Shown: positions 1 through 13,000 of the stretch, piece by piece
Position numbering within the stretch: position 1 is the first letter of the stretch
Layout of the letters: each line of letters begins with the position of its first letter
Source of the DNA: Phoronis australis
Lineage: Eukaryota; Phoronida; Phoronidae
Assembly: GCA_002633005.1 (NCBI GenBank)
Contig: NMRA01000001.1
Location: 693,299 to 746,916 of the forward strand
Direction: 5' to 3'
DNA: 53,618 nt
Made by a program: the position numbers and the translations under genes
The notes under the pieces: model-generated
The model's input: only the letters and a program-made list of their open reading frames with translations
What the model was told of the DNA's origin: nothing
Databases searched by the model: none

Positions 1-3000
1 AATGGTGACTTATTTTTAACAGACAAGTGACATCAATCAGGAAAATAGCATTAATGGTTGATTAGTTATAATTTGGTACCAATCCATCCTTCAAACATGT
101 AGGATGGAAATTGGTTCTCGTGTGCTCTTAGGTAATTTTGAAAGCAGTGCCTCCACCTTTTGAAGAAAAAACAAGGCGCTCGCTGGCACCTCTTTAACTG
201 ATTCGAAGTTGTTTTTTTTCAAAAGCTTCGTGAAGATTGGCAACACAACACCAATCAGTTGTCTTGTGGCCTTAGTTCCAATATCCAGTTTTGGCCAAAT
301 TCGGAACATCGTATCTCAGAAATGACTGATCAAATTTACACGAATTTCTCAGAAACTACGATTTTAGACACTGTTCTCAAAAATGGAATTGTTTTTAAAA
401 TTTTATTACCTTTGCGTGAGAGCTATCAAAAACAGGATTTACGTGATTTTCATGAAAAAATTTCATGTTGCACAAAACAAAAACGAAACAATAATCTACA
501 AAATTTGTAAATTAAAGAGCATTTTAAGAGTTAATCTTGAACAATTACATCAAAAAAAATTTATCACGTTATTGATCCTTTTGTTTTGCTATGATTGTAC
601 CTTTCTCTTTGATTGCTAAATTTTCCTACAAAAGCAATGTCACCTAATCTAATTAGTGGCAGGTCGGCAGCTAGTCAAAAAATTAAATTCTATGGATTTT
701 GCACTATCAGAGCTTTGCCGAGTTCACATAGTTTTGAAGGGATTTGGCTAAACGTACAGACTTGTCAATTGGGTCCAACATAACATTAAGTCTTTAAGCT
801 AATGCTAAAGCCGGCTTGAGCTTAGTTGTTTACACTGGTGCAGCTCAATTTTAGCATATTCAACTATGAATGAAAAGATCTACATGTCCTTAGCTAGCTT
901 AATGAACAGTAAGAAAATAGAATCCATCTATAAATTACATCAAACCTTACTGAAAAACCCTGTATTATCTCAAGCATTCTCAGTAACAAAGCCCCTTTCT
1001 TTGATCTAAACAAACACAGCTAAGTATCAACAACAGGAGACGGCCAATTTACAGCCATTAAAATGTCCCTCCACAATCCACATCATTCTTTGAAAGAGAA
1101 TCTCATATCCTGCTCAACAATAACTACACAGGGAGGCCTTGACTCATCACTTAATGGTTGGGTAGTTCGATTAACAACAACAAAACTTGTTTGTATTGGA
1201 TTGGATGACATGTGCAGTTCCACTTACACTAGGCAGCACTACCTTTGATTGCAGTTCCTGCTATTTTCGCACAAATGACAACAGTAACACTGTACGGTTT
1301 ACATACAACCGTCGTGTACACTGCGTATATCACAGAGAGAAGATATCATTATTATTTCAAACATCTTCACTAAGGAGAGTAAAGCTAGTAAACTTAACCT
1401 GACTTCTAAGGGACGCATAGCACATCAGCAACGGTCTCCTCAATGAAGGAACAATAAAACTGGCACTAGAGGGCATAGGGGTAGTCGGATACGCCTGCGA
1501 GTCGTCATCATCTTGCCAAAAATACGCTTGACAAATTTAACAAAAATCCTGAAGAGGATTTATGAGATACAACCATGGACGCAAAAAAATGCCACTAAGA
1601 GACACCACAGTACTTAGAGTACTGTCCTAAAATCAGTGTTAGCAATCCTCTTCCTATTAGGAACATATAAGGCCTTTTCCTAATCACCCTTAGAGTAGTT
1701 TATTTGACAGAGGGGCAGATGCCAAACACAGACTAAAAAGGGTAATACTAGCTATTAGATGGCGCCAAATAGCCCAGTGAGCCTCACAACTGAAGCTGCT
1801 GTTTTCCCACAAGTGTTTGGTAGTTAATAATTCATGTAACTAACAAATCCAAGTGCTTCATAAACACAGCTATGAGCTAATAACACAGATTACAGTAAAA
1901 ACAGAAAACTAAATATTTAACAACACTTAAAGTGGAACTTGCACGCTAATTCCTCATCTCTGTGATTGCTTGCTCAAATTAGTTAGAATACTAAGAAACA
2001 CAACACAGAGCAACGACGTGAATATGAAGTAGCCTGAAAAATTGCCAAATGTTTTTAAGAACGAGTTTTGAATCCAAGATGATCCAGTGTAAATCACACA
2101 ACCGTGTCCATTAACTATCGTGATGTGGTGTCGGGGAATTTCAGTGTATGATGCAGGCTATGTGGGCCCCCAATGTACGTCACTAACCCAAAGGTCACCT
2201 ATTTTCCCAATTTTTTGTTTTCACGTTTACAAGCTGTTTAGCGTGGACGATGTTCCATTTAGCATTGTCGTTTAGTTCAGGACTGCTGTACATATTAAGC
2301 ATTGCTGGGAGCTTACAAGTACATCTTAAAGTGACAGTAAACACACATTCCGTGGAAGAAAATTAATTTTTATTTAGACTATTTAGCACTATAAAATAGC
2401 CTCAGTTTGTTTCTTACTCTGGTGAGAAGTGATTTTGGCCCAGCAAGCAACTGGTAACATATCATTTCTCAAAACCACCATTGCTGAATTGAATGGCCAC
2501 CCTTGACCTTGAACTTGTATAGTCTGGTATCAAGCAGTAACAATCACTTCTTCATAAGTCCACAAAACACATTATGGAAGGCCAGTCAGGAAAACCATAG
2601 GGGATATTTGATTTTCATTTTGTATATAATATCAGCTCTCTTATAAGCCTGCATTAACTATCATCAGTAAAGGCTATTGTGATTATGTTTATACTATAAA
2701 CATTATTCTGATTTCTTCTCTAGGCTTTGTTATGTAATAATGCACCAGGGATTTATGTAATCGGCTTGTTTATAATAGACCTATTGTCCATAAGCCACTG
2801 ATAGTCTAAGGGACTGGGGAAGAGTTGGGGTGGCACCCTGAACTGGCTGGCCCTAATGCATCTGAATAAGTTACAATTTGAGAACAATTTCACAATAGCA
2901 AGTGATCTAAATCAACATTTTTGAGAGTGGGACGGGTGTATGCCACTTTAAGAATAGCGTGTACAAACAGCTACACAGTAAAAAGGAGAAAAATGTTTAT

Positions 3001-3582
3001 TTCTTACACAACTTCTAACTTGCGAAAGAGATTTGAAATTCTCGAGCAACATGCAACCATGCAGCCGATGCACCATTAACAATATGCTTTCAAAACAAAA
3101 CTGTAATGCATAAAGGAGATTCAAAAACAAAAGTTTTTACAAGAGAATAATTCCATTCCTAAACTGGTCACTGTTGTCATAGTAACAAAGAGTGTTTAGA
3201 AGTCATCAATGAGGGCCTCATTGGACAGCACTACCAAAACTGGTTCACTTCATATAAAAGCTCAGACAAAATTTCAAAACCAAATGCTAACACGGCAAGG
3301 AATGTTTTGAGATAGCTGTTTTGGTTTATTTTAGGATTCACACACTAAAGCTTCGAGTAGGGGAGAAACACCCTTAAATGTACAGTCAGTTAGTTATCAA
3401 AAAGAGTAATAATCCTTGCCAGAATTCGCCTGGCTTCTTCATAATTTATTGCAAAAAGCCAGAATGAAATCAGACAAAACTAACACTGAACGATTTGAAA
3501 ATTAGCGGGGAAATTTTCCTTCGTAGATTTTTCTCTTGAAATCTGTTTACGGTACTTTTCTTGTAGGCTATCATTTGACAAC

Positions 3583-3616
<34 letters not shown>

Positions 3617-3852
3617 CATAGCTAATGTTTATCACCCACTCGTAAGGCACATGATGTCAATTGAACACTTAAAGTAGACAAAAATATGCACATTCAGAAT
3701 AGAGATCCATGGTATGTCTTCCAATGCTGCCCCCTGGTGACGAGAAATTCCATCATGTGCTGTCATTTCCCACAATTCACTGCGCATATGAAATCCTCCT
3801 CTAATCGGAAAAAGGTCAATTAAAATGTGACCAACGAATGAATGCCACCTAC
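1..3852. other. AT-rich DNA, probable HERC1 intron, no gene recognised
   Basis: No segment on either strand matches the HERC1 region expected after exon 32, or any other family I know. Short ORFs (for example 91-309 minus) lack recognisable motifs. A short imperfect inverted repeat occurs at about 79-121. A CA microsatellite lies at its left-to-right end near 3.6 kb. Confidence 0.6.
3584..3613. repeat. (AC)15 microsatellite
   Basis: An uninterrupted AC dinucleotide tract of about 30 bp lies in non-coding DNA, 240 bp past HERC1 exon 32. Confidence 0.97.
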
Positions 3853-4011
3853 CAGAGTCAGGCTTCTTGCCCACAATCTTTAGTACCAGCTCAGTCCATT
3901 TGGTGGCAGCCATGTGGTTCTGTATGAGGCGACAAGAGGCGACACGTCGTAGGAACACTAGGTAGTCACCGAGAGCTGTTTCGGCAGCTTGCAGACTGGC
4001 GCCATCCAGAC
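3853..4011 (-). CDS. HERC1: HERC1 coding exon 32 (last one seen)
   Basis: 159 nt, phase 1 to 1. It encodes LGDYLVFLRRVASCRLIQNH and AATKWTELVLKIVGKKPDS, matching human LGDFLVFLRRVVSSKAIQSKMASPKWTEVLL. Donor CTCTG/GTAGGT. The next expected exon (the segment preceding SPRY) is not recognisable in 1-3852, so that intron is probably longer than 3.8 kb. Confidence 0.95.
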
Positions 4012-7000
4012 CTAAGGGAAACCAAAACACAAACTGCCAATAGAGGTCAGTGCAACAAATGTGCGCATTTAGCCAAATATCAACAAAGACATAAATCTTT
4101 AAAATTCTACGTTTTCTAAAAGTAGAAAGCTTGTAGTGTTTTATTTTCAACTTAATATCAATGTAATTAAATGGGTCACGCCATCATATATTTTTGGTAA
4201 AATGTAGCAAAAACGAAAGGTAAATTCATAGCAAAACAACAGTATGAATAGCACGGCCAAATTTCTTTTGACATAAATGTTCAGAACGCAATCTCAAAAG
4301 TGATGTAAAAGCTTCCTAAAATGTCACTTTGATTTACTCATATTTTGAGTTTTTCCATGATAAAAATCATAAAACCCTGTTCCTGACATCCCCTCAAGCA
4401 ACACAAACATATTTTAAAGACAATTCCCAACAGAATTATAGAGAACAGTGGATAGAGCAGAGTATGCAAAAGTTTTAAATGAATGCCATAAACCATTTCT
4501 GAGATGTGATGGTCCAAAGTTACCCAAGCCTAAAGGCTCCCACATAACCTAAAATTTGTGATTGAAAAGATTAAGAAATTATGGCCCAATTGTTCTTCTC
4601 GAGACCAGAAAACAAGTTTAACAGAGTATTTAATAAGACGACGCCAATTTTACAGCCATAACATAATGAGGAAAATCAAGTTATCTTTTACTAAAGACAC
4701 CGGTTTACTACATCTTTAAATCAACACTTCAAAAGCGAGTTCACAAACTTACTTCCTGGCAACACGTGCAATGAATAAAATGTATCAATGTGTCAGCCTC
4801 GGGTAGACTTTTGACAAATGAAATGCCAGCTGATCTGAGACAGGAACTCAGTGGCAGGTAACACACCACTCAGATGACGTCACTTTACAAAGCTACAAGT
4901 CATTTCGCGACTAGGCACATGTATGGTAACAGCAATTCCAATGCACTACCAGAAATTATAATGCACCAATGACTTGAAGCGCAAAAGAATCACAAGACTA
5001 ACCAAATGACCAATAAAAGTCCTTTATCTCTACCTACCATGGCTCAAGTCAAATTTCTCTTTGTCCGTGTTGTCACCTTCATTGACCTCGTCTTTCGTTT
5101 GACCAGTATCAGTGTTTATCTTGACCTTGACTGCAGCTCCTGACCTTTGACATACAACCTTGATAAGTTTGACGAGTTGGCAATAGAGAAGGTCGACCAC
5201 TGATTGGATGATGCCGCTGCTGAGTTTCTCCGCGTGAAATCTGATTGGGTAAAAGAATATCAGTTGGATGCTTTGAAAGCAAAAGACATCTCCAATTCAT
5301 ACTAATACACCACTTGTTCTTAGTAAACAGGTCTATGCCCAAATACTTGGGTGGTGATGTAGCCAATTTTAGTCCAGAGAGGTCAATCCATACTTCACCA
5401 TCTTGGCGTATACATGCATATGGAACAATTTCCAGCAAATTGCCCAGAGCATGTAATTATTTGGACAAAAACAACAGCATAGTAAATGTTGAACTTTGTC
5501 CAGTTTCCAAGAAAACTGACTCCTGAAAACTTGACATTAATTCTCAATCACAAAAACTTGGTTGTTACACAAAATGATACTGATATAACACATTGGGCAC
5601 AAAATTCCCAGGAATCGTGCACTTAAGTGATGACTAAATGTATTGACAAACTCACTTGCACTGTCTATTTGGCTCTGCAAAATATATGCCCGGGCGTATA
5701 TTTGGATTTGGCTTTTAGTCCCAAAATTGCCATTTTCCCAATATATAACCACAGCTATTCCTCGGAAACCCGAAGAACATATTTATAATCATTTGTAGGC
5801 CCCCATGTTGAAGACTCGACCTCATTACAGCGAACATTTGATGAACAGCGCACGATGATCAGCACCTTATATTTTAAACAATCATAGCGCTGTTTGTATT
5901 TATAACAAAACATTGCGCTGTAAGACTTCACACACAACTTAGCAACACGGCGTAACTTTTGATAAAAGTGAAGGGTCACGTCCATTAGGTTCAAAAGCTA
6001 GTTTTTAATACAGACTTTTCACAGGATTTCAGAGCGTCTTACAAGTTTCTACATTAAGTGCAATTTTGGATACTGAGTTAAAACTTTTCCTCCACAAGAC
6101 ATTTGCGATCAGTTGTCCCCACTCATATACTGAATTAATTATAGATAGCTGCAATTAACATGATTGTTTTATTTGTAACTAATACGACAATAAATCGCGT
6201 AGTTATATATTAATAAAGATAATGAATAGATAATTCTAAGTTACAGAATTGAAAACCATGGTGGTCTTAATGATGACATCATAAATTGTGACAGCAAAAG
6301 GTCAAAGTTCAACTTCTGAGAGAGATAAAAAAGATGTTAGCAGTAGCGTTATTCTTTCTATTACTAATTTTCCACTAATTTCTTTTCCAGACATTATCTA
6401 AAGCAAAATCCAACACTAAAACGGGAAACACAACAATCACTAAGTAGTGCTAGTGAAGAAAGGTCTCCATTTACAACACCTGAATAGATCGAGAACAAAA
6501 AGCGAGTTCTTCATCGTGGGATCGTCAGTGGGTTAAGGAACCCACCCGACTCCCTGTATGCATGCATTTACACATCCCTCACTAGCAGCATCAGGTGAAT
6601 TTTGAGTTGCCTATACCACATGGTGCAGGCACAGAAAAAATCTCAATTGTAAATCGTTTGAAAGCTATTTGATAAACCTTGCCCCAAAATTTCATCTAAT
6701 ATGGATTTCTCAATTTTCATTTTATGGCAAACAGTCAGTAAAGAATTTCATCACGATACCGACGATGACCAAAGAAGTCTGGTATATGGAGACGTTTTGA
6801 TTCGAATTTATCAATTTCTGTTTTGAAAACCATATTCCAGATTTGTGGCGACATTCCCGATACAATATGGCGTACGAGCTCTACGGAAAGGAACCAGTTG
6901 CACTGTATCATCAAATAGGAGACGAACTTCGATGTAAGAAGGCAAAATTTCACTATACGGGGCCGCCAGAGGAGCTGGACGGCTGTCAATGGCCCATGCC

Positions 7001-10000
7001 AACAACCAGATACGCCACCTACAGGGCAACACTGACTATACACATGATACTATGGTTTGCATTGTCTTTTTATGAATTTGACAATCCAAATGACCTGCCA
7101 TACACTACAGCAACGAAATGGATTTTGCAGCTCGGAAATTGGAACATAGTAACACTACTTGGGTATACAGTGTGGAGTTTGACCATTCAAGTAAACACTA
7201 TTGCCAGAGATTATTATAACAAATGGCAGATTAACAAAACTATATTGGACTACACAGACTCCAAAATGCTGCGCATGTTAAAAACAGAAGACAACAACAA
7301 GAAATCCAAAGGACGCAAGCACGGCAGCAAGGCTAGTAAATCGCGGCAAACGTCGAGTACAGGACCCATGCATAAAAGCACCTCACCCCAACCGTCAACG
7401 GGGTCACCATCGCCTACCATACTAACTAAACCCGGAATTTTGAAACGTCCAACCAAGGTATTCCCCCACGACCCAACACAACAGCACACTAAAGGCAAGG
7501 AGATTCCCCTAAGTGAAAAGGAACCACAGAACGAGGTGGACAGAACTGACAGTAAAAACACAAGCTGTCGAATCAAGAAAGTCGTCAATAAACATGTGCC
7601 GCAAATAACGCTCAACAAGAGCCTAATAGAAAGCCCTAGTCAAATATTGGAATATGACACCTTGTCGAGCTCGCCCAGTCTAAGCGGTAGCTTCATGCCC
7701 ATTGACTTTGACCCACTTCCTCAACAAGAGGAACCAGAACCTCAGTCTACCATCCTCCCGCCAAACCCCATCAACGTTGCCACCAAGCACAAGGTGAGCT
7801 GGCTTCTCTACGACATCTCATTCACCGTCTCTNGGGCGTATATTTGGATTTGGCTTTTAGTCCCAAAATTGCCATTTTCCCAATATATAACCACAGCTAT
7901 TCTTCGGAAACCCGAAGAACATATTTATAATCATTTGTAGGCCCCCATGTTGAAGACTCGACCTCATTACAGCGAACATTTGATGAACAGCGCACGATGA
8001 TCAGCACCTTATATTTTAAACATTCATAGTGCTGTTTGTATTTATAACAAAACATTGCGCTGTAAGACTTCACACACAACTTAGCAACACGGCGTAACTT
8101 TTGATAAAAGTGAAGGGTCACATCCATTAGGTTCAAAAGCCAGTTTTTAATACAGACTTTTCACAGGATTTCACAGCGTCTTACAAGTTTCTACATTAAG
8201 TGCAATTTTGGATACTGAGTTAAAACTTTTCCTCCACAAGACATTTGTGATCAGTTGTCCCCACTCATATACTGAATTAATTATAGATAGCTGCAATTAA
8301 CATGATTGTTTTATTTGTAACTAATACGACAATAAATCGCATAGTTATATATTAGTAAAGATAATGAATAGATAACTCTAAGTTACAGAATTGAAAACCA
8401 TGGTGGTCTTAATGATGACATCATAAATTGTGACAGCAAAAGGTCAAAGTTCAACTTCTGAGAGAGATAAAAAAGATGTTAGCAGTAGCGTTATTCTTTC
8501 TATTACTAATTTTCCGCTAATTTCTTTTCCAGACATTATCTAAAGCAAAATCCAACACTAAAACGGGAAACACAACAATCACTAAGTAGTGCTAGTGAAG
8601 AAAGGTCTCCATTCACAACACCTGAATAGACCGAGAACAGAAAGCGAGTTCTTCATCGTGGGTTAAGGAACCCACCCCACTCCCTGTATGCATGCGTTTA
8701 CACATCCTTCACTAGCACCATCAGGTGAATTTTGAGTTGCCTATACCACATGGTGCAGGCACAGAAAAAATCTCAATTGTAAATCGTTTGAAACCTATTT
8801 GATAAACCTTGCTCCAAAATTTCATCTAATATGGATTTCTCAATTTTCATTTTATGGCAAACAGTCAGTAAAGAATTTCATCACGATACCGACGATGACC
8901 AAAGAAGTCTGGTATATGGTTCGAATTTATCAATTTCTGTTTTGAAAACCATATTCCAGATTTTGTGGCGACATTCCCGATACAATATGGCGTACGAGCT
9001 CTACGGAAAGGAACCAGTTGCACTGTATCATCAAATAGGAGACGAACTTCGATGTAAGAAGGCAAAATTTCACTATACCGGGCCGCCAGAGGAACTGGAC
9101 GGCTGTCAATGGCCCATGCCAACAACCAGATACGCCACCTACAGGGCAACACTGACTATACACATGATACTATGGTTTGCATTGTCTTTTTATGAATTTG
9201 ACAATCCAAATGACCTGCCATACACTACACCAACGAAATGGATTTTGCAGCTCGGAAATTGGAACATAGTAACACTACTTGGGTATACAGTGTGGAGTTT
9301 GACCATTCAAGTAAACACTATTGCCAGAGATTATTATAACAAATGGCAGATTAACAAAACTATATTGGACTACACAGACTCCAAAATGCTGCGCATGTTG
9401 AAAACAGAAGACAACAACAAGAAATCCAAAGGACGCAAGCACGGCAGCAAGGCTAGTAAATCGCGGCAAACGTCGAGTACAGGACCCATGCATAAAAGCA
9501 CCTCACCCCAACCGTCAACGGGGTCACCATCGCCTACCATACTAACTAAACCCGGAATTTTGAAACGTCCAACCAAGGTATTCCCCCACGACCCAACACA
9601 ACAGCACACTAAAGGCAAGGAGATTCCCCTAAGTGAAAAGGAACCACAGAACGAGGTGGACAGAACTGACAGTAAAAACACAAGCTGTCGAATCAAGAAA
9701 GTCGTCAATAAACATGTGCCGCAAATAACGCTCAACAAGAGCCTAATAGAAAGCCCTAGTCAAATATTGGAATATGACACCTTGTCGAGCTCGCCCAGTC
9801 TAAGCGGTAGCTTCATGCCCATTGACTTTGACCCACTTCCTCAACAAGAGGAACCAGAACCTCAGTCTACCATCCTCCCGCCAAACCCCATCAACGTTGC
9901 CACCAAGCACAAGGTGAGCTGGCTTCTCTACGACATCTCATTCACCGTCTCTGTGGCAACAACGGTGATCTTCTGGAGTATGAGGTACGACGGTGCGAAC

Positions 10001-13000
10001 TTCAATTTCTCGCATTTATTTTATGGACTGAACATCGTCGTCGTTCTTCTAGACTCTTTCATGGTACCATACCCCATCTACTTTCTTCACATCTGGCATA
10101 CCTACATCTTTAGCCTCATTTTCACCATGAGCACAGTAGTCTACGTGGCTGCGACACCAGATTCAAACGGCAGCGACACATGGGTGTATACAACTGATGG
10201 GCGCGCCATGGTGGAGCGCGTCAGCCTTATCTTCCTTCTCTTGATACCAGGATGTCAGATAATGTCTGTTGTGACCTATTACGTGCGGGCAAGAGTGTTT
10301 GCACATATATTAAGTGAAACGCTCAATCCAAAAGATTCGTGGGTCTCCATATCTAAGCAGTTTTCCTGCTGCAGCAATAAATGTGACTGTCTTTGAATAT
10401 TGGCCATAGTTCATTTCCATTATCAACATCTCCTAATTGACAATGAGTAATGTATTGCCAAACAAATCACACAGATGAAATCATTCGCCAGTTTACCTTG
10501 ATCTAATCGTACACAAGATCAAGATTTTCACTCATTGATATTTAAAACCAATCAACTTAATGGCAAAAATATTTTCTTTCGCGCTCCAAATTTTGTGCAA
10601 AATAAATAGGTCAAGTCGAGTCGTACAAAGTCATGGTAAATATTCATCTCAATTAATGTTAGTTTTGAAACAGAATCACGGGTCCTGTCAGAGTAAATAG
10701 TGAAGGTTTAATCTGTAGGAATATTGAATTCTATTTCTATCAGCATTTATGCTGCTTTTAATTGTGAGGTAAAACCAAAAAATGGCAATTTATTCACTGA
10801 AAAGGTTGTTGAAGCCAGCTTGGTTATGATTTCCTGATGGAGGATGACCACAAGATTTATTAGGGCACGGTGACGATCAATGACATGATTACATAATACA
10901 CTGTTTTAGTTAATTATTATGAAATTATTGTGTAAAAAAGCATTGACATGATTTTGGGAAGAAATCCATCAAGAAATCAACTTGTACTAAAGAAATAGTA
11001 TGTCTCATAGTACATTATAGAACAAATCTTCTACGGGCAAATGTCAAAACACAGAAAGCGCATAGACTAAGCATTTCCTCTGAATGACTTGTGCACTGTC
11101 TAAACGTCTAGCATCATTAAGGACTCTGACCAGCTAAGTGCATCGTGGGTAATGACATGCTACCGATTCGTGTTACATCACAAAGGATTGTGAACAACAG
11201 GTAAAGCCCTGCAGTACAGTGGGAGATAATTGCAGTTAGTACAAGGAGTGACCAACAGCACTGCTTTGAGAGACAGTCGTGGTGTGCGAAGTTGGTTGCA
11301 AAAGTGACCAGCAAGAATGCCGTTCAATGAGCATGGAGTCATAGATGTTGGGAGAGCAGATAAAAATGGCGATTTAGTCAAATTTATACCCACAAAGGCT
11401 TCCATCTTAATTACTGTTAGGGCACTTAATTAACAACAGGTGTCGCTAGTATTGGTTACAGGTTGTTACATTTTAAGTATATTATAAGATTTGATCAATC
11501 TCAGTCCATCCACTCACAATGATCACAAAACATAATTAAACGAGAACACACTTGAGCAAGTATCGACTTAATAATTTTCCAGTGCACTACGTTTTGATAT
11601 CTAAGAATTTTCGTTTCAAAAAAGTTCAGCTACAAACGCAATCCGTACATACCCAGTAGTCACCGAGACTATCTGAAGCAGACGGAACGCTGAGACTGTA
11701 AGAATGAGGCTGAGTTGCGATTGGTTGGTGCTACACAGCATATGGTGAAGGGGTGAGATGGCCAACGGAGTGCCGCACAGCTTGGACAACAGAGGTAGCA
11801 TACCAGTGGACACGGCCAGAGAGATATCAACCGGACAATAGTGGACACTCAGGGCATAAATGGTGACTAGAAGTAGCCGCTCTCTAGTGCCTGGAGGAAG
11901 AGAAGTGACGGTGAATCATATCAACTGACAATTGTCAGACACAAGAACATGAATGAACCACAGCTTCAAAACATGACATTTAACATTCTTTCAACCAAAT
12001 GAAGTCCTGTCAAGATAAGAAGTTTTCAAGAATAATTTCGAAGGAGTGAGCAACCTAATTTGGATTTTGTTCTTCAACAGGAAAATAAAATTAATCTAAG
12101 AAACTTACGTAACTATATCATACAATCAGGAGCGAAATGTTAAAAATATTACAAGTGTGCAATTAGAAATTGACTACTAAGAATGATGTTCTATAGCCCC
12201 TACCCTTTCCTAGAGATTCATCGGCCTGTCTGTCTGACAAAGACTCCACGAGTAGTTCGTATATCTTGTGAACAGACACCTGGATTTCTTGCTGTGTCTT
12301 GGAGTAAGCAGAACGTATCCCATCCTAGGACAGGGAAGAATGATTATGTTGTAACATGAAAATTCTTAAAAGAGAAACTTAATTTTACACAATGAGCATT
12401 AAACTTTAAACAAATCCTTTTATAAAAATCTACAATTAGGATGGCAAAAGTCTAATTATTACAGAATGGCTTAGCCACTTTACTAATTTTCCTGTTCCCC
12501 CCACGCATTATTTGCAACAAGCCAATCAGCAGAAAAAAAGAGAAATTTTAAATTAGGTAATTATTTTTCAGCTCCGTATTTTCTCAATCTCTAACAGTAA
12601 AAATTTTAGTTTAGAACATCTCTAAAATTTGGGAGTCTCTAAAATTTGGGACACTGAAATTCAAGCAAAAATTAAATGTTCTCGATTCTGAACATTGTGA
12701 CATGGGTAATTTTGGCATTCGTCACATTTCTCAAGTATAGGACGCTGCATTTTGTATCAACAAAGTCTGAGATAAAATAAATCGACGTATATTACGACTC
12801 ATTCAGTAATGGTGTCACACAACTGGGACAGGCTCACTCAGTAATGGTGTCACACAACTGGGACAGGATTCTGGCTAAAGCTTCCCACCGATTTTCTCAA
12901 CTCCGACCAAATCCACGAAAGGTCACACACACTTGAAAATGCCAGCAGCACTAGCAAAATGTTGCCCTTTTATCTTGACGTTCAGTAGTGACTCATTATT

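Noticed and set aside
91-309. 72-residue minus-strand ORF (LIGVVLPIFTKLLKKNN...)
   Set aside because: No match to the HERC1 region expected there and no motif recognised; splice context is not convincing.
5755-5994. Duplicated 79-residue ORF (MNLMDVTLHFYQKL...), also at 7897-8136
   Set aside because: Occurs in both duplication units on the minus strand without recognisable domain; likely a chance ORF in the intron.
6843-7940. 365-residue ORF running across the N
   Set aside because: Its last residues come from joining the truncated gene copy to the start of the next repeat unit through the N; the tail is an artefact.
8831-8986. Upstream start (MDFSIFILW...) for the rolling-stone-like protein
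   Set aside because: The other copy has an 11-bp insertion and a 1-bp deletion in this stretch, net not a multiple of three, so it behaves as untranslated leader.
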